DNA of 7,831 nt, taken from the NCBI GenBank assembly GCA_017462505.1, contig JAFTQY010000059.1, positions 1 to 7,831 on the forward strand, read 5' to 3'. Shown piece after piece: positions 1 to 6,779 of the stretch. This DNA is from Clostridia bacterium (GTDB lineage Bacteria > Bacillota_A > Clostridia > Christensenellales > Borkfalkiaceae). The notes under the pieces were generated by a model. It saw only the letters and a program-made list of their open reading frames with translations. It made no database searches and was not told the DNA's origin. The first letter of the stretch is position 1. Each line of letters starts with the position of its first letter. A program made the position numbers and the translations under genes.

Positions 1-308
1 CCCGCCTGTACGTCCAAAAGGGGGGCGGCACACATAGCCGACGGCTCTTGACTGTATACGACGCCCGCAAAATGATAGGGGCTAGCCCCCACCTTTTCCA
101 CGTCCGTATAATACCCGTTTTCCTCCCAAGCCACTGGCGCGCCGAGAAAGGGCAAAACCGTTTTCATCGCGGTCACGTCCCCCCGCAAAGGGTTCAAACG
201 CACCCCTTTAAAGGGCGGTTTTTCATAACAGGCGAAAAAGGCTTTCCATTCGTTTTCGGGAAGCTGTTTTTTCATGTTTTCGATAAATTTTTCGGGTAAA
301 TTGTACAT
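1..308 (-). CDS. RsmF/NOL1-NOP2-Sun family RNA (cytosine-5)-methyltransferase, N-terminal part (partial)
   Basis: Only the first 102 codons are in the window; the gene continues beyond the left edge. The protein begins MYNLPEKFIENMKKQLPENE. It contains FKGVRLNPLRGD near residues 34-45, the arginine/asparagine-bearing segment that precedes the catalytic domain in this family. Near residues 86-100 it has YSQEPSAMCAAPLLDV, which matches the conserved Y-x-QEPSAM...LLDV segment just before the SAM-binding motif I. Enzymes of this family methylate C5 of cytosine in rRNA or tRNA using S-adenosylmethionine and a cysteine nucleophile. The SAM pocket and catalytic cysteines lie outside the window, so activity and exact target cannot be judged. 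The start at 308 is supported by a G-rich ribosome binding site (TAGGGGGG on the minus strand, 315-322). The gene follows the exonuclease stop by 20 bp with no terminator between, so the two probably share a transcript. Family assignment is firm; the specific rRNA position is unknown. Confidence 0.85.
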   Translation of the reverse strand, partial: MYNLPEKFIENMKKQLPENEWKAFFACYEKPPFKGVRLNPLRGDVTAMKTVLPFLGAPVAWEENGYYTDVEKVGASPYHFAGVVYSQEPSAMCAAPLLDVQA

Positions 309-328
309 ACCGTACCCCCCTATCCGCG

Positions 329-1285
329 TTAGTCCTTTTGCAGATATTCTTCAAATTGCTCGGGCGTAAAGATCCGCGCCCTTGCCTGCGCCGATTTCAA
401 CCTTTGCCCGCCCTCGTTTTCATAGCATACGTACAGGTCGCACTCTTCCGCACGCGTGGTAAAGAACGCCGCCTGCGCAAACGCCGCCGAAAGCAACCGC
501 TTTGCCACGGGCAGGTCGATCTCTAACGGGTGCGAAAAGCAAACGCTCTTGTTTTTCAGCTTGCCGTCCTTAGCACGCTTGCGCTTTTCCCTGTCCGCAA
601 ACACGTGAAACTGCGCCTTGCGCTTTTCCCGCTCCTCCCGCTTTTTCTCTTGCTCCTGCTTATAGGCGATCTGCGCCGCCGAGCTCGTCTGCTCGATTTC
701 GTAATTTTCGATACGTCCCAGCTTGATTTGGTATTTTTCGATCAACGCGGGAAAAGAACAGTTTTCTGCCCTGCACATCGCCTCGGCAATCTTCATGGTC
801 GCGTACGCGTCATCCACCGCACGGTGCGCCGTAAATTCCACGCCCAGCTCTTGCGCGATCGAGCCCAACCCGAACTGCCGCGAAAACTCTTTCACGCGGT
901 TCATATACACGAATTGCGTGTCCGCAAAATCAAACGCGAACGAGCGCAAATGAAAACGCTTGCTCTCAAAATTGAGGTATTTCACGTCGTTCATCGTGGC
1001 ATGTCCCGCCACCAACGTATCCTCGTCCTCTAAAAGCGCATAAATTTTGTCCGCCTTTTCCAAAAAAGTGGGACACTTTTTAAAATCGGAATATTCGTAC
1101 GGCAAAACCAGACCCTGCGTACCCTTGCGGTCGGTTAAATGAAATCCGCCCTGCGGATTGATCAAAATATCTTCCTTTTCCAAGATATTAAATTGTTCGT
1201 CCGTCAGACAGTACCCAAACGCGCAAATTTTTGCCACAAATTTAGACACCACCGAACATTCGATATCAAAAAACAGATATTTCAT
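329..1285 (-). CDS. DEDDh-type 3'-5' exonuclease (DnaQ/RNase T fold) with C-terminal BRCT-like domain
   Basis: This 318-residue protein has an N-terminal exonuclease domain with all five acidic/histidine catalytic positions visible. Motif I is FFDIEC (D7, E9), motif II is GHATMND (D100), and motif III is HRAVDD (H154, D159), which defines the DEDDh class. These two-metal enzymes remove nucleotides from 3' ends of DNA or RNA. Here the substrate is unknown, and the protein is not an evident polymerase III epsilon subunit. Residues about 203-241 form a highly charged Lys/Glu/Arg-rich linker, probably helical. Residues about 244-316 resemble a BRCT domain: a short strand, a helix rich in Ala, then DLYVCYENEGGQRLKSAQ, and finally ARIFTPEQFEEYL, similar in layout to the BRCT of NAD-dependent ligases. 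A DNA-processing or repair role is inferred from this pairing. The start has AAGGAT and GGCGG upstream. The rsmF-like gene follows after 20 bp. A hairpin separates it from serS upstream. No good promoter was seen for it. Confidence 0.85.
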   Translation of the reverse strand: MKYLFFDIECSVVSKFVAKICAFGYCLTDEQFNILEKEDILINPQGGFHLTDRKGTQGLVLPYEYSDFKKCPTFLEKADKIYALLEDEDTLVAGHATMNDVKYLNFESKRFHLRSFAFDFADTQFVYMNRVKEFSRQFGLGSIAQELGVEFTAHRAVDDAYATMKIAEAMCRAENCSFPALIEKYQIKLGRIENYEIEQTSSAAQIAYKQEQEKKREEREKRKAQFHVFADREKRKRAKDGKLKNKSVCFSHPLEIDLPVAKRLLSAAFAQAAFFTTRAEECDLYVCYENEGGQRLKSAQARARIFTPEQFEEYLQKD

Positions 1286-1413
1286 AACGCCGCCGTTATC
1301 CTTGCCTTACTCTTGGAAAAGACCGCAAAAGTATTGCGGTCTTTTATCGTCATTTTTCATTTCATCGCGTACCGTGTACGCCCAAATCTCTTTTTTACGC
1401 CTTTTTACGCGTC
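1286..1413. other. Intergenic region between serS and the exonuclease gene
   Basis: Besides the hairpin at 1317-1345, this gap holds a short inverted repeat GCGTAC/GTACGC (1367-1372 with 1376-1381) and two tandem copies of TTTTTACGC (1392-1400 and 1402-1410). No open reading frame, RNA gene or clear minus-strand -10 element is visible. The exonuclease gene therefore lacks an evident promoter of its own. Confidence 0.5.
1317..1345 (-). terminator. Hairpin terminator after serS (weak, symmetrical)
   Basis: A perfect 8-bp stem GACCGCAA/TTGCGGTC (1321-1328 with 1334-1341) has a 5-nt loop and is extended by four A-T pairs, AAAA/TTTT. On the minus strand it ends in only four U residues followed by CC, so termination may be partial. 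It lies 68 bp beyond the serS stop codon and only 31 bp before the exonuclease start. It therefore probably ends most serS transcripts while allowing some readthrough into exonuclease-rsmF. Confidence 0.7.
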
Positions 1414-2703
1414 TTATTTCGTCGGCACGATCACGGCTTTTCCGCCCATATAGGGACGCAGAGCCTCGGGGATCGTTACGCTGCCGTCCGCCTGCAAATG
1501 GTTTTCCACAAACGCGATCAGCATACGCGGGGGCGCAACCACCGTGTTGTTGAGGGTGTGCGCCAGCTTGGTCTTACCGTCGTCGTCCTTATAGCGGATA
1601 GACAAACGGCGCGCCTGCGCGTCCGTCAAGTTCGAGCACGAACCCACTTCAAAATATTTCTTCTGACGAGGACTCCAAGCCTCGACGTCACAGCTCTTAT
1701 TCTTCAAATCGGCAAGGTCGCCCGTGCAGCAACCAAGCTGACGAACGGGGATATCCAAGGAACGGAACAATTCCACCGTATAGCTCCACAGCTTTTCGTA
1801 CCATTCCGCACTCTCTTCGGGGCGGCAAACGACGATCATTTCCTGTTTTTCAAACTGGTGAATACGGTATATCCCGCGCTCCTCGATACCGTGCGCGCCC
1901 TTTTCCTTGCGGAAACAAGGGGAGTAGCTGGTCAACGTCAAGGGCAATTTTTTGCCGTCGATGATCTGCCCCATAAATCTGCCGATCATCGAATGTTCGC
2001 TCGTACCGATCAAATACAGGTCCTCGCCCTCGATCTTGTACATCATGTTTTCCATTTCGTCAAAGCTCATAACGCCCGACACCACGTCGCCGTGGATCAT
2101 GTACGGGGGGATCACGTAGGTAAAGCCCTTGTCGATCATGAAATCACGCGCATAGGTCAGCACCGCCGAGTGCAAACGCGCGATATCGCCCGTCAAATAA
2201 TAGAAACCCTGCCCCGAAGTACGGCGCGCGGAATCTACGTCGATACCGTCCAGATTTTCCAAAATATCCAAATGATAGGGGATTTCAAAATCGGGAACTT
2301 TCGCCTCGCCGAAACGCTGCAATTCCACGTTCTCGCTGTCGTCCTTGCCCACGGGCACGTCGTCCGCCACGATGTTGGGAATACTCATCATCACTTTTTT
2401 GAGCGCCCCGTCCACCTCTTCGCTTTCTTTTTCGATGGCAAGCAATCTATCAGCGTCCGCTTTTACCTGCGCTTTCACCTGCTCCGCCTCGTCGCGTTTG
2501 CCCTCTTTCATCAGCATACCGACCTGTTTAGACAGGGTATTACGCGCGGCGCGCAGAGCGTCGCCCTCGGAAATCAACGCGCGGCGTTTTGCGTCCAGCT
2601 CCAACGCCTGATCCACCAAAGGCAGCTTGTGGTCTTGGAATTTTTTACGGATATTTTCTTTTACCAGCTCCGCATTCGTACGGATAAGATTGATATCGAT
2701 CAT
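1414..2703 (-). CDS. serS: Seryl-tRNA synthetase (class II)
   Basis: Charges tRNA-Ser (and tRNA-Sec where present) with serine in the cytoplasm, using ATP. The 429-residue length is normal. The protein starts MIDINLIRTNAELVKENI, the classic SerRS opening. A longer in-frame ORF reaches 2814, but its 37 extra residues are basic, unlike SerRS, and would begin upstream of the promoter. The chosen start has GAGGTG (2710-2715) six bases before it. Residues about 25-105 form the charged antiparallel coiled-coil arm that grips the long variable arm of tRNA-Ser. The catalytic core shows motif 1 ending at P200, a serine-binding T-S-E loop (234-236), motif 2 with CFRKE (R265, E267) through RIHQFEKQE, and motif 3 HTLNNTVVAPPR with R393 followed by a conserved IPEALRPYMGG tail. 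The T-S-E loop, GAHG in motif 2 and the N-T/A-P-P-R form of motif 3 differ from E. coli-type SerRS (see findings). The gene has its own promoter. No T-box leader is visible. Confidence 0.97.
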   Translation of the reverse strand: MIDINLIRTNAELVKENIRKKFQDHKLPLVDQALELDAKRRALISEGDALRAARNTLSKQVGMLMKEGKRDEAEQVKAQVKADADRLLAIEKESEEVDGALKKVMMSIPNIVADDVPVGKDDSENVELQRFGEAKVPDFEIPYHLDILENLDGIDVDSARRTSGQGFYYLTGDIARLHSAVLTYARDFMIDKGFTYVIPPYMIHGDVVSGVMSFDEMENMMYKIEGEDLYLIGTSEHSMIGRFMGQIIDGKKLPLTLTSYSPCFRKEKGAHGIEERGIYRIHQFEKQEMIVVCRPEESAEWYEKLWSYTVELFRSLDIPVRQLGCCTGDLADLKNKSCDVEAWSPRQKKYFEVGSCSNLTDAQARRLSIRYKDDDGKTKLAHTLNNTVVAPPRMLIAFVENHLQADGSVTIPEALRPYMGGKAVIVPTK

Positions 2704-2737
2704 GGTATTCACCTCGAATAAATTTCGCTTTGCATTT

Positions 2738-2757
2738 GCGCGGCGCAAAACCCGCGC
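2738..2757 (-). promoter_or_regulatory. GC-rich hairpin in the serS 5' leader
   Basis: GCGCGG (2738-2743) pairs with CCGCGC (2752-2757), and an overlapping alternative GGCGC/GCGCC pairing is also possible. If transcription starts near 2769, the hairpin lies in the roughly 66-nt leader, about 22 nt before the ribosome binding site. It is too small to be a T-box and has no U tract. It may stabilise the mRNA or have no function. Confidence 0.35.
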
Positions 2758-2775
2758 CCGCCTTTTTCTTACAAC

Positions 2776-2804
2776 ATTATACAACTTTTCCCCCGCAAAA
2801 GCAA
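2776..2804 (-). promoter_or_regulatory. serS promoter
   Basis: On the minus strand a perfect -10 TATAAT (2776-2781) is spaced 17 bp from TTGCTT (2799-2804), a weak match to TTGACA. Initiation would be near 2769, giving a short leader of about 66 nt before the serS start. The phosphoesterase promoter at 6780-6808 has the same -35 and spacing. Two 11-bp inverted arms (2727-2737 and 2807-2817) bracket this promoter. Confidence 0.7.
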
Positions 2805-2853
2805 TTAAATGCAAAGCCTCCTATCAAATTCTTGTGAAATTTTCCTAAAAAAC

Positions 2854-2882
2854 TTGTAATTTACTTTGCAATATGTTATAAT
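2854..2882 (+). promoter_or_regulatory. Promoter of the P-type ATPase gene
   Basis: TTGTAA (2854-2859) and a perfect TATAAT (2877-2882) are separated by 17 bp. An extended -10 TG lies at 2874-2875. The expected start near 2889 leaves a leader of about 27 nt before the chosen start codon at 2916. It is divergent from the serS promoter, with about 73 bp between the two -10 boxes and -35 elements facing each other. Confidence 0.75.
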
Positions 2883-2915
2883 AAGCGTATCTTATTCCTT
2901 ATGGAGTGGAACGTT

Positions 2916-5537
2916 ATGAAAAAAGAAAAAGCCCAAAACACGGGCGAGCATGTAAAAAAGGAAAAGGACGGTGGAAAAAAACCGTCGCTGTTTTCCAAAA
3001 TTTTCCGTAAAAAATCTCTTTTGGAAACGGAAGCGGAAGAAAAGATCCTCAACGTCGAACACTTTGACGTGACCGAGCACGAGGGGCTTTCCCCCGAACA
3101 GGTGGACGAGCGTATCGCCCAAGGCTTGGTAAACGCCACGACGAAGAAATATTCCAAGACGTACAAGAGCATTTTTATCGGCAACATTTGCACGTTTTTC
3201 AACCTGCTGTGTCTTTTGTGCGCGTTGGCGTTGCTGCTTGCGCGCGCGCCGATCAATCAATACCTGTTCGTCGTCATTTTCCTTTGCAATATCTTCGTGA
3301 GTATCTTCCAAGAAATCCGTGCAAAGCGCAAAATCGATAGGCTGTGTATCCTATCCTCCCCGACGGCAAAGGTCGTGCGCGGGGGTATTAAAATGGATAT
3401 CCCCGTCGAACAGCTCGTCGTAGACGACGTGATTTTGCTCACCGCAGGTCAGCAAGTCCCCGCCGACTGTATCGCGATCGGCGGCACGGCAGAGCTCAAC
3501 GAATCCCTGCTCACAGGCGAATCCGTGCCCATTAAGAAGAATTTGGACGACGAATTGTTTGCGGGCTCGTTCGTGGCGAGCGGTCAGATCGCGGCGCGCG
3601 TGGAAAAAATCGGCGAATACACCTACATAAGCAAGCTGACGGCAAAGGCGAAAAAATACAAACGCCCCAACTCGGAAATCATGAACTCGATCAGTTTGTT
3701 TATCAAGGTGATCGGTCTTATGATCGTGCCCGTGGCGATCCTCATGTTCTTTAACAACCTGCGGAACAACCCCGACTATACCAACTGGGCGGCGATCAAA
3801 GAGGCGGGCGGATTTTTCAAAGCCTTAATGAGCAAGGGCGCAACGGGCGACATGCTCAGCACCGCCATTCAAAAGACGGTTGCCGTTATTATCGGTATGA
3901 TCCCGTCGGGCTTGCTCCTGCTCACGACGATCGCGCTGTCCGTCGGCATTATCCGCTTGGCGCGGTATAACACCCTTGTTCAAGACATGTATTCCCTCGA
4001 AATGCTCGCGCGGGTCAACGTGCTCTGTCTGGATAAGACGGGTACGATCACCGACGGACGCATGAAAGTCAGCGACTGTATCCTGCTCAACGCGCCGAGC
4101 AACGACTACGGTATCGAGGACGTGATCGGCTCTATGCTTGCCTCGCTCCCCGATAACAACCAGACGAATATCGCGCTGTTCGATCGGTTCGGTCATTCGG
4201 CAAAATTACAACCCGTCGCGATGATGCCCTTCTCGTCCGCGAGAAAGCTCTCGGCGGTCACCTTCCTCGACGAGGGAACGTTTATTATGGGCGCGCCCGA
4301 ATTTGTGTTAAAACCCATGCCCGTCCGTATTGAAAAGCTCGTAAAGCAATATGCGCAAATGGGCTTGCGCGTGCTGGTACTGGCGCACGCGCCCGGGCAG
4401 ATACAAAACGACAAGCTCCCGTCCGGCATCAAGCCGATCGCGGTGATTACGCTGTCGGATAATATCCGTCCCGACGCCATTGAAACGATCAAATGGTTCA
4501 GAAAAAACGATGTCGCGGTCAAAGTCATTTCGGGCGATAACCCCGTGACCGTAGCCGAGGTAGCCCGCCGCGCGGGTATTCCCAACGCCGCGCAGTTCAT
4601 TTCCTTAGAGGGGCTGTCCGATATCGACGTGGAAAACGCCGCCAACGAATATACCGTCTTTGGCAGAGTTACCCCCGAACAGAAAGCCATTCTTATCCGC
4701 TCGATCAAAAAAGCGGGCAATACCGTCGCGATGACGGGGGACGGCGTAAACGATATTCTGGCGATGAAAGAGGCGGATTGCGCCGTGTCCGTAGCCTCGG
4801 GCAGCGAGGCGGCGCGAAACGTGTCCAACTTGGTTTTGCAGGACAATAACTTCGGCTCTATGCCCAAGATCGTAAACGAGGGCCGCCGCGTTATCAACAA
4901 TATTAAGAGCTCATCCGCGCTGTATATCATGAAAACCTTGCTCACGCTGATTTTGGCAACGGTATGTATCTGCGTCAAGGAAGAATATTTCTTTGAAACG
5001 AGCAATATGCTCATGTTTGAAATGTTTATCAGCGCTCTGCCCTCTTTCGTTATGTCGTTGCAGCCCAACACCGCGCGCGTCAAGGGCAAATTTATCCCGT
5101 ACGTACTAAGCCGCGCGCTACCGGGCGCACTCACCATGGGTATCGCCATTATGACCTTGTACATTATCAGCCGTACCCCTCTTGGCAACGATTTCGCCTT
5201 GGTAAACGAGCTGGGCAAAACCGACCATTATCAAGCTATGATGATGATCGTGCTGACCTTCTCGGGGCTTGTAATGCTGTATCGAATTTGTCAGCCCTTC
5301 AACCTGCTGCGCGGCGTGCTGTTTATCGTATCGACGGGCTTGTGCCTGCTGGTGCTTTTGATCAAGCCGATCGGCGACGCGTTGGTGCTCAACGGCTGGG
5401 CAAGTCTTGATTTTACCCTTTCGCAAATGCTGATTATTATCATTGTGATACAGGCGAGCTTCCCCATTTCGGGTTTCCTGATCCGCGCGTTTGATATGAT
5501 CAATATCGCGGAAGAAAACCCCGAAGACGAGCAATAA
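2916..5537 (+). CDS. P-type cation-transporting ATPase, CtpE/Exp7-like subfamily
   Basis: A membrane pump that moves a cation using ATP through a phospho-aspartate intermediate. Start 2916 (873 residues) is preferred over the in-frame ATG at 2901, because GGAGTGG (2903-2909) is well placed for 2916 and nothing purine-rich precedes 2901. A lysine-rich cytoplasmic tail of about 45 residues comes first. Helices M1-M2 lie near residues 85-132. The actuator domain carries TGES (200-203). M3 lies near 260-280. M4 carries PSGL (330-333). The phosphorylation site is DKTGT (D373), and the hinge is TGDGVND (607-613) with SGDNPVT (539-545) before it. Six C-terminal helices (about 665-860) bring the total to ten, so this is not a heavy-metal P1B pump, and no N-terminal CxxC domain is present. 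The M4-P linker (ALSVGIIRLARYNTLVQD, then EMLARVNVLCLDKTGTITDG) resembles the Exp7/CtpE group, for which Ca2+ uptake has been reported in mycobacterial CtpE. The ion here is not determined. The gene is monocistronic, with its own promoter and terminator, and is the only plus-strand gene in the window. Confidence 0.9.
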   Translation: MKKEKAQNTGEHVKKEKDGGKKPSLFSKIFRKKSLLETEAEEKILNVEHFDVTEHEGLSPEQVDERIAQGLVNATTKKYSKTYKSIFIGNICTFFNLLCLLCALALLLARAPINQYLFVVIFLCNIFVSIFQEIRAKRKIDRLCILSSPTAKVVRGGIKMDIPVEQLVVDDVILLTAGQQVPADCIAIGGTAELNESLLTGESVPIKKNLDDELFAGSFVASGQIAARVEKIGEYTYISKLTAKAKKYKRPNSEIMNSISLFIKVIGLMIVPVAILMFFNNLRNNPDYTNWAAIKEAGGFFKALMSKGATGDMLSTAIQKTVAVIIGMIPSGLLLLTTIALSVGIIRLARYNTLVQDMYSLEMLARVNVLCLDKTGTITDGRMKVSDCILLNAPSNDYGIEDVIGSMLASLPDNNQTNIALFDRFGHSAKLQPVAMMPFSSARKLSAVTFLDEGTFIMGAPEFVLKPMPVRIEKLVKQYAQMGLRVLVLAHAPGQIQNDKLPSGIKPIAVITLSDNIRPDAIETIKWFRKNDVAVKVISGDNPVTVAEVARRAGIPNAAQFISLEGLSDIDVENAANEYTVFGRVTPEQKAILIRSIKKAGNTVAMTGDGVNDILAMKEADCAVSVASGSEAARNVSNLVLQDNNFGSMPKIVNEGRRVINNIKSSSALYIMKTLLTLILATVCICVKEEYFFETSNMLMFEMFISALPSFVMSLQPNTARVKGKFIPYVLSRALPGALTMGIAIMTLYIISRTPLGNDFALVNELGKTDHYQAMMMIVLTFSGLVMLYRICQPFNLLRGVLFIVSTGLCLLVLLIKPIGDALVLNGWASLDFTLSQMLIIIIVIQASFPISGFLIRAFDMINIAEENPEDEQ

Positions 5538-5554
5538 TTTATCTTGCGACAAAC

Positions 5555-5588
5555 AAAAACAAGCGTTGTTTTGCAACGCTTGTTTTTT
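5555..5588. terminator. Bidirectional intrinsic terminator between the convergent ATPase and phosphoesterase genes
   Basis: A 9-bp stem CAAGCGTTG/CAACGCTTG closes a TTTTG loop and is extended by A-T pairs (5555-5559 with 5583-5587). A T tract follows on the plus strand (to 5588), and TTTTTGTTTG follows on the minus strand. It lies 18 bp after the ATPase stop and 44 bp after the phosphoesterase stop on the opposite strand, so it can serve both. The remaining bases, 5589-5631, show nothing further. Confidence 0.9.
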
Positions 5589-5631
5589 ATTTCGTTTCGA
5601 TACGTCCTATGCCCTTTTGCCGTATTTGCGC

Positions 5632-6756
5632 TCAAACGCCCCAAGCCTCGTCGTATAAAAGCAAGCCCATATTTTCGGTAACAAAATTCCCGTCCGCTTG
5701 CGAAACGGGCAACATTGTGCCGCCCATGATCGGCGTGCCTACGTGGCTGTAATCCCCAACGATTGCCCCGTCCACCCACTTGTTATAGCGGTCGTATTGC
5801 GAGCATTTTTGCCCATATTGCATACGCATACCGTCGTGAACGATACTAAAACTATTCAAGTGCTCATGCCCGACGAAAATAGAATCTACGCCCAGATCTT
5901 TTACTTCTAGATAAATGTTATCTCGGTTTCCCCAAGCCCCTTTCATCTCTTTCCCGATATATCCAAAATCACCGCTTTCGGTTTGCGCAAACGTGTCCAA
6001 ATCAAGCCCGTAAAATGCCAAGGACGGTATGTATTTCCCTATTGCCCATCGAAAAAAGAAAGGCTGAATATGGAACGCCATGGACAGTTTGGTTTCCGCA
6101 GAATATCCTTTTATCCGTTGCATCGCGCCTGTATACCATGCCCTTTGGTCGTCCATTAGTCCGACCGAGGTCGTACTGTGCCCGTTTTCACGGGTCGCCG
6201 CGCTCATACCGCCGCAACCGTTGCTATCCAGCATAAAGAACGCCCGTTTTAGCTTTCCGTCCTGCACCAAGCCCACGGAATAATTCCCGTTGCCCGACAG
6301 CTCACGCTGTTTAAACAAACAATTTTCGGCGTTTTCCAACTGCCGACATTGCCAGTCCGCGCCCATTTCGCTCTCGTTATCGTGATTACCGAATACAGGC
6401 GCCCAAGGCGTGTCCAGCGTTTCCATAAACTCTACGTAGTCAACAAAAATCGTCCCGTCGTCGTCAAATTGCCCGTACACAAGGTCGCCCGTCACCAAAA
6501 TAAGGTCGGGGTCGTACCGCTCCACGACCTGCCGAACGTAGCGATAGCAATAATTTTCCGCATTTTCAACGTCCGTCAACTGCGGGTCGGAAATATGTAG
6601 AACGCGCATATCCCTACCGCTTTCGACCGACACGGTAAAATCCACCAAATCGGCAATCCCTATCTTCTTTTTACAAGCGGAAAAACCGCCGACAGCCAAC
6701 ACCGAAACCGCCAAAACGCCGCACAGGATTTTTGTCCATTTTCTCTTTCGTTGCAT
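5632..6756 (-). CDS. Calcineurin-like metallophosphoesterase, predicted lipoprotein (Dcr2/CPPED1-like)
   Basis: A 374-residue predicted surface phosphoesterase. The N-terminus is basic (MQRKRKWTK), then a hydrophobic stretch leads to GFSAC (C28). This resembles a lipobox, although Phe at -3 is unusual; otherwise it is a signal anchor. The metallophosphoesterase motifs are in order: SDPQ (D57, Q59) for motif I, TGDLV (G90, D91), GNHDNE (N124, H125, D126), FHIQP (H229) and GHEH (H297, H299). These residues bind a dinuclear metal centre that hydrolyses phosphate mono- or diesters. The spacing and the segment PWAPVFGNHDNES resemble Dcr2/PAP29-type proteins, while Gln in place of the motif I His recalls CPPED1. 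Substrate is unknown; an extracytoplasmic phosphoester is the most that can be inferred. The start is supported by GGGGGGA (6761-6767) just upstream. A promoter lies immediately before it and the gyrA terminator beyond that, so it is a separate single-gene unit. Confidence 0.85.
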   Translation of the reverse strand: MQRKRKWTKILCGVLAVSVLAVGGFSACKKKIGIADLVDFTVSVESGRDMRVLHISDPQLTDVENAENYCYRYVRQVVERYDPDLILVTGDLVYGQFDDDGTIFVDYVEFMETLDTPWAPVFGNHDNESEMGADWQCRQLENAENCLFKQRELSGNGNYSVGLVQDGKLKRAFFMLDSNGCGGMSAATRENGHSTTSVGLMDDQRAWYTGAMQRIKGYSAETKLSMAFHIQPFFFRWAIGKYIPSLAFYGLDLDTFAQTESGDFGYIGKEMKGAWGNRDNIYLEVKDLGVDSIFVGHEHLNSFSIVHDGMRMQYGQKCSQYDRYNKWVDGAIVGDYSHVGTPIMGGTMLPVSQADGNFVTENMGLLLYDEAWGV

Positions 6757-6779
6757 ACCGTCCCCCCACGTTTTTCTTT

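Larger units (their letters stand above)
2727..2817. repeat. 11-bp perfect inverted repeat flanking the serS promoter
   Basis: GCTTTGCATTT at 2727-2737 is the exact reverse complement of AAATGCAAAGC at 2807-2817, with 69 bp between the arms. The inner arm is in the transcribed leader and the outer arm is upstream of the -35 box, so this is not a simple mRNA stem if the predicted start site is right. A third partial copy, CTTTGCA, occurs at 2864-2870 within the spacer of the ATPase promoter. Operator function is possible but unproven. Confidence 0.5.

Noticed and set aside
1392..1410. Tandem TTTTTACGC repeat and nearby GCGTAC/GTACGC palindrome
   Set aside because: Only two short copies and a 6-bp stem without a U tract; too small to claim a function.
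1498..2721. 407-codon open frame on the plus strand opposite serS
   Set aside because: It is fully antisense to a clear SerRS gene, its product is His/Arg-rich low-information sequence, and no matching start signal was seen.
2704..2814. 466-residue version of serS starting at 2814
   Set aside because: The 37 extra residues are basic and unlike SerRS, the promoter TATAAT lies inside this extension, and a well-placed GAGGTG supports the start at 2703.
2704..2900. T-box riboswitch controlling serS, common in Firmicutes
   Set aside because: The predicted leader is only about 66 nt and contains no AGGTGG-like T-box sequence, specifier loop or terminator/antiterminator pair.
4193..5218. 341-codon open frame on the minus strand opposite the ATPase gene
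   Set aside because: Antisense to conserved ATPase motifs, with no recognisable domain; long antisense frames are expected in genes of this base composition.
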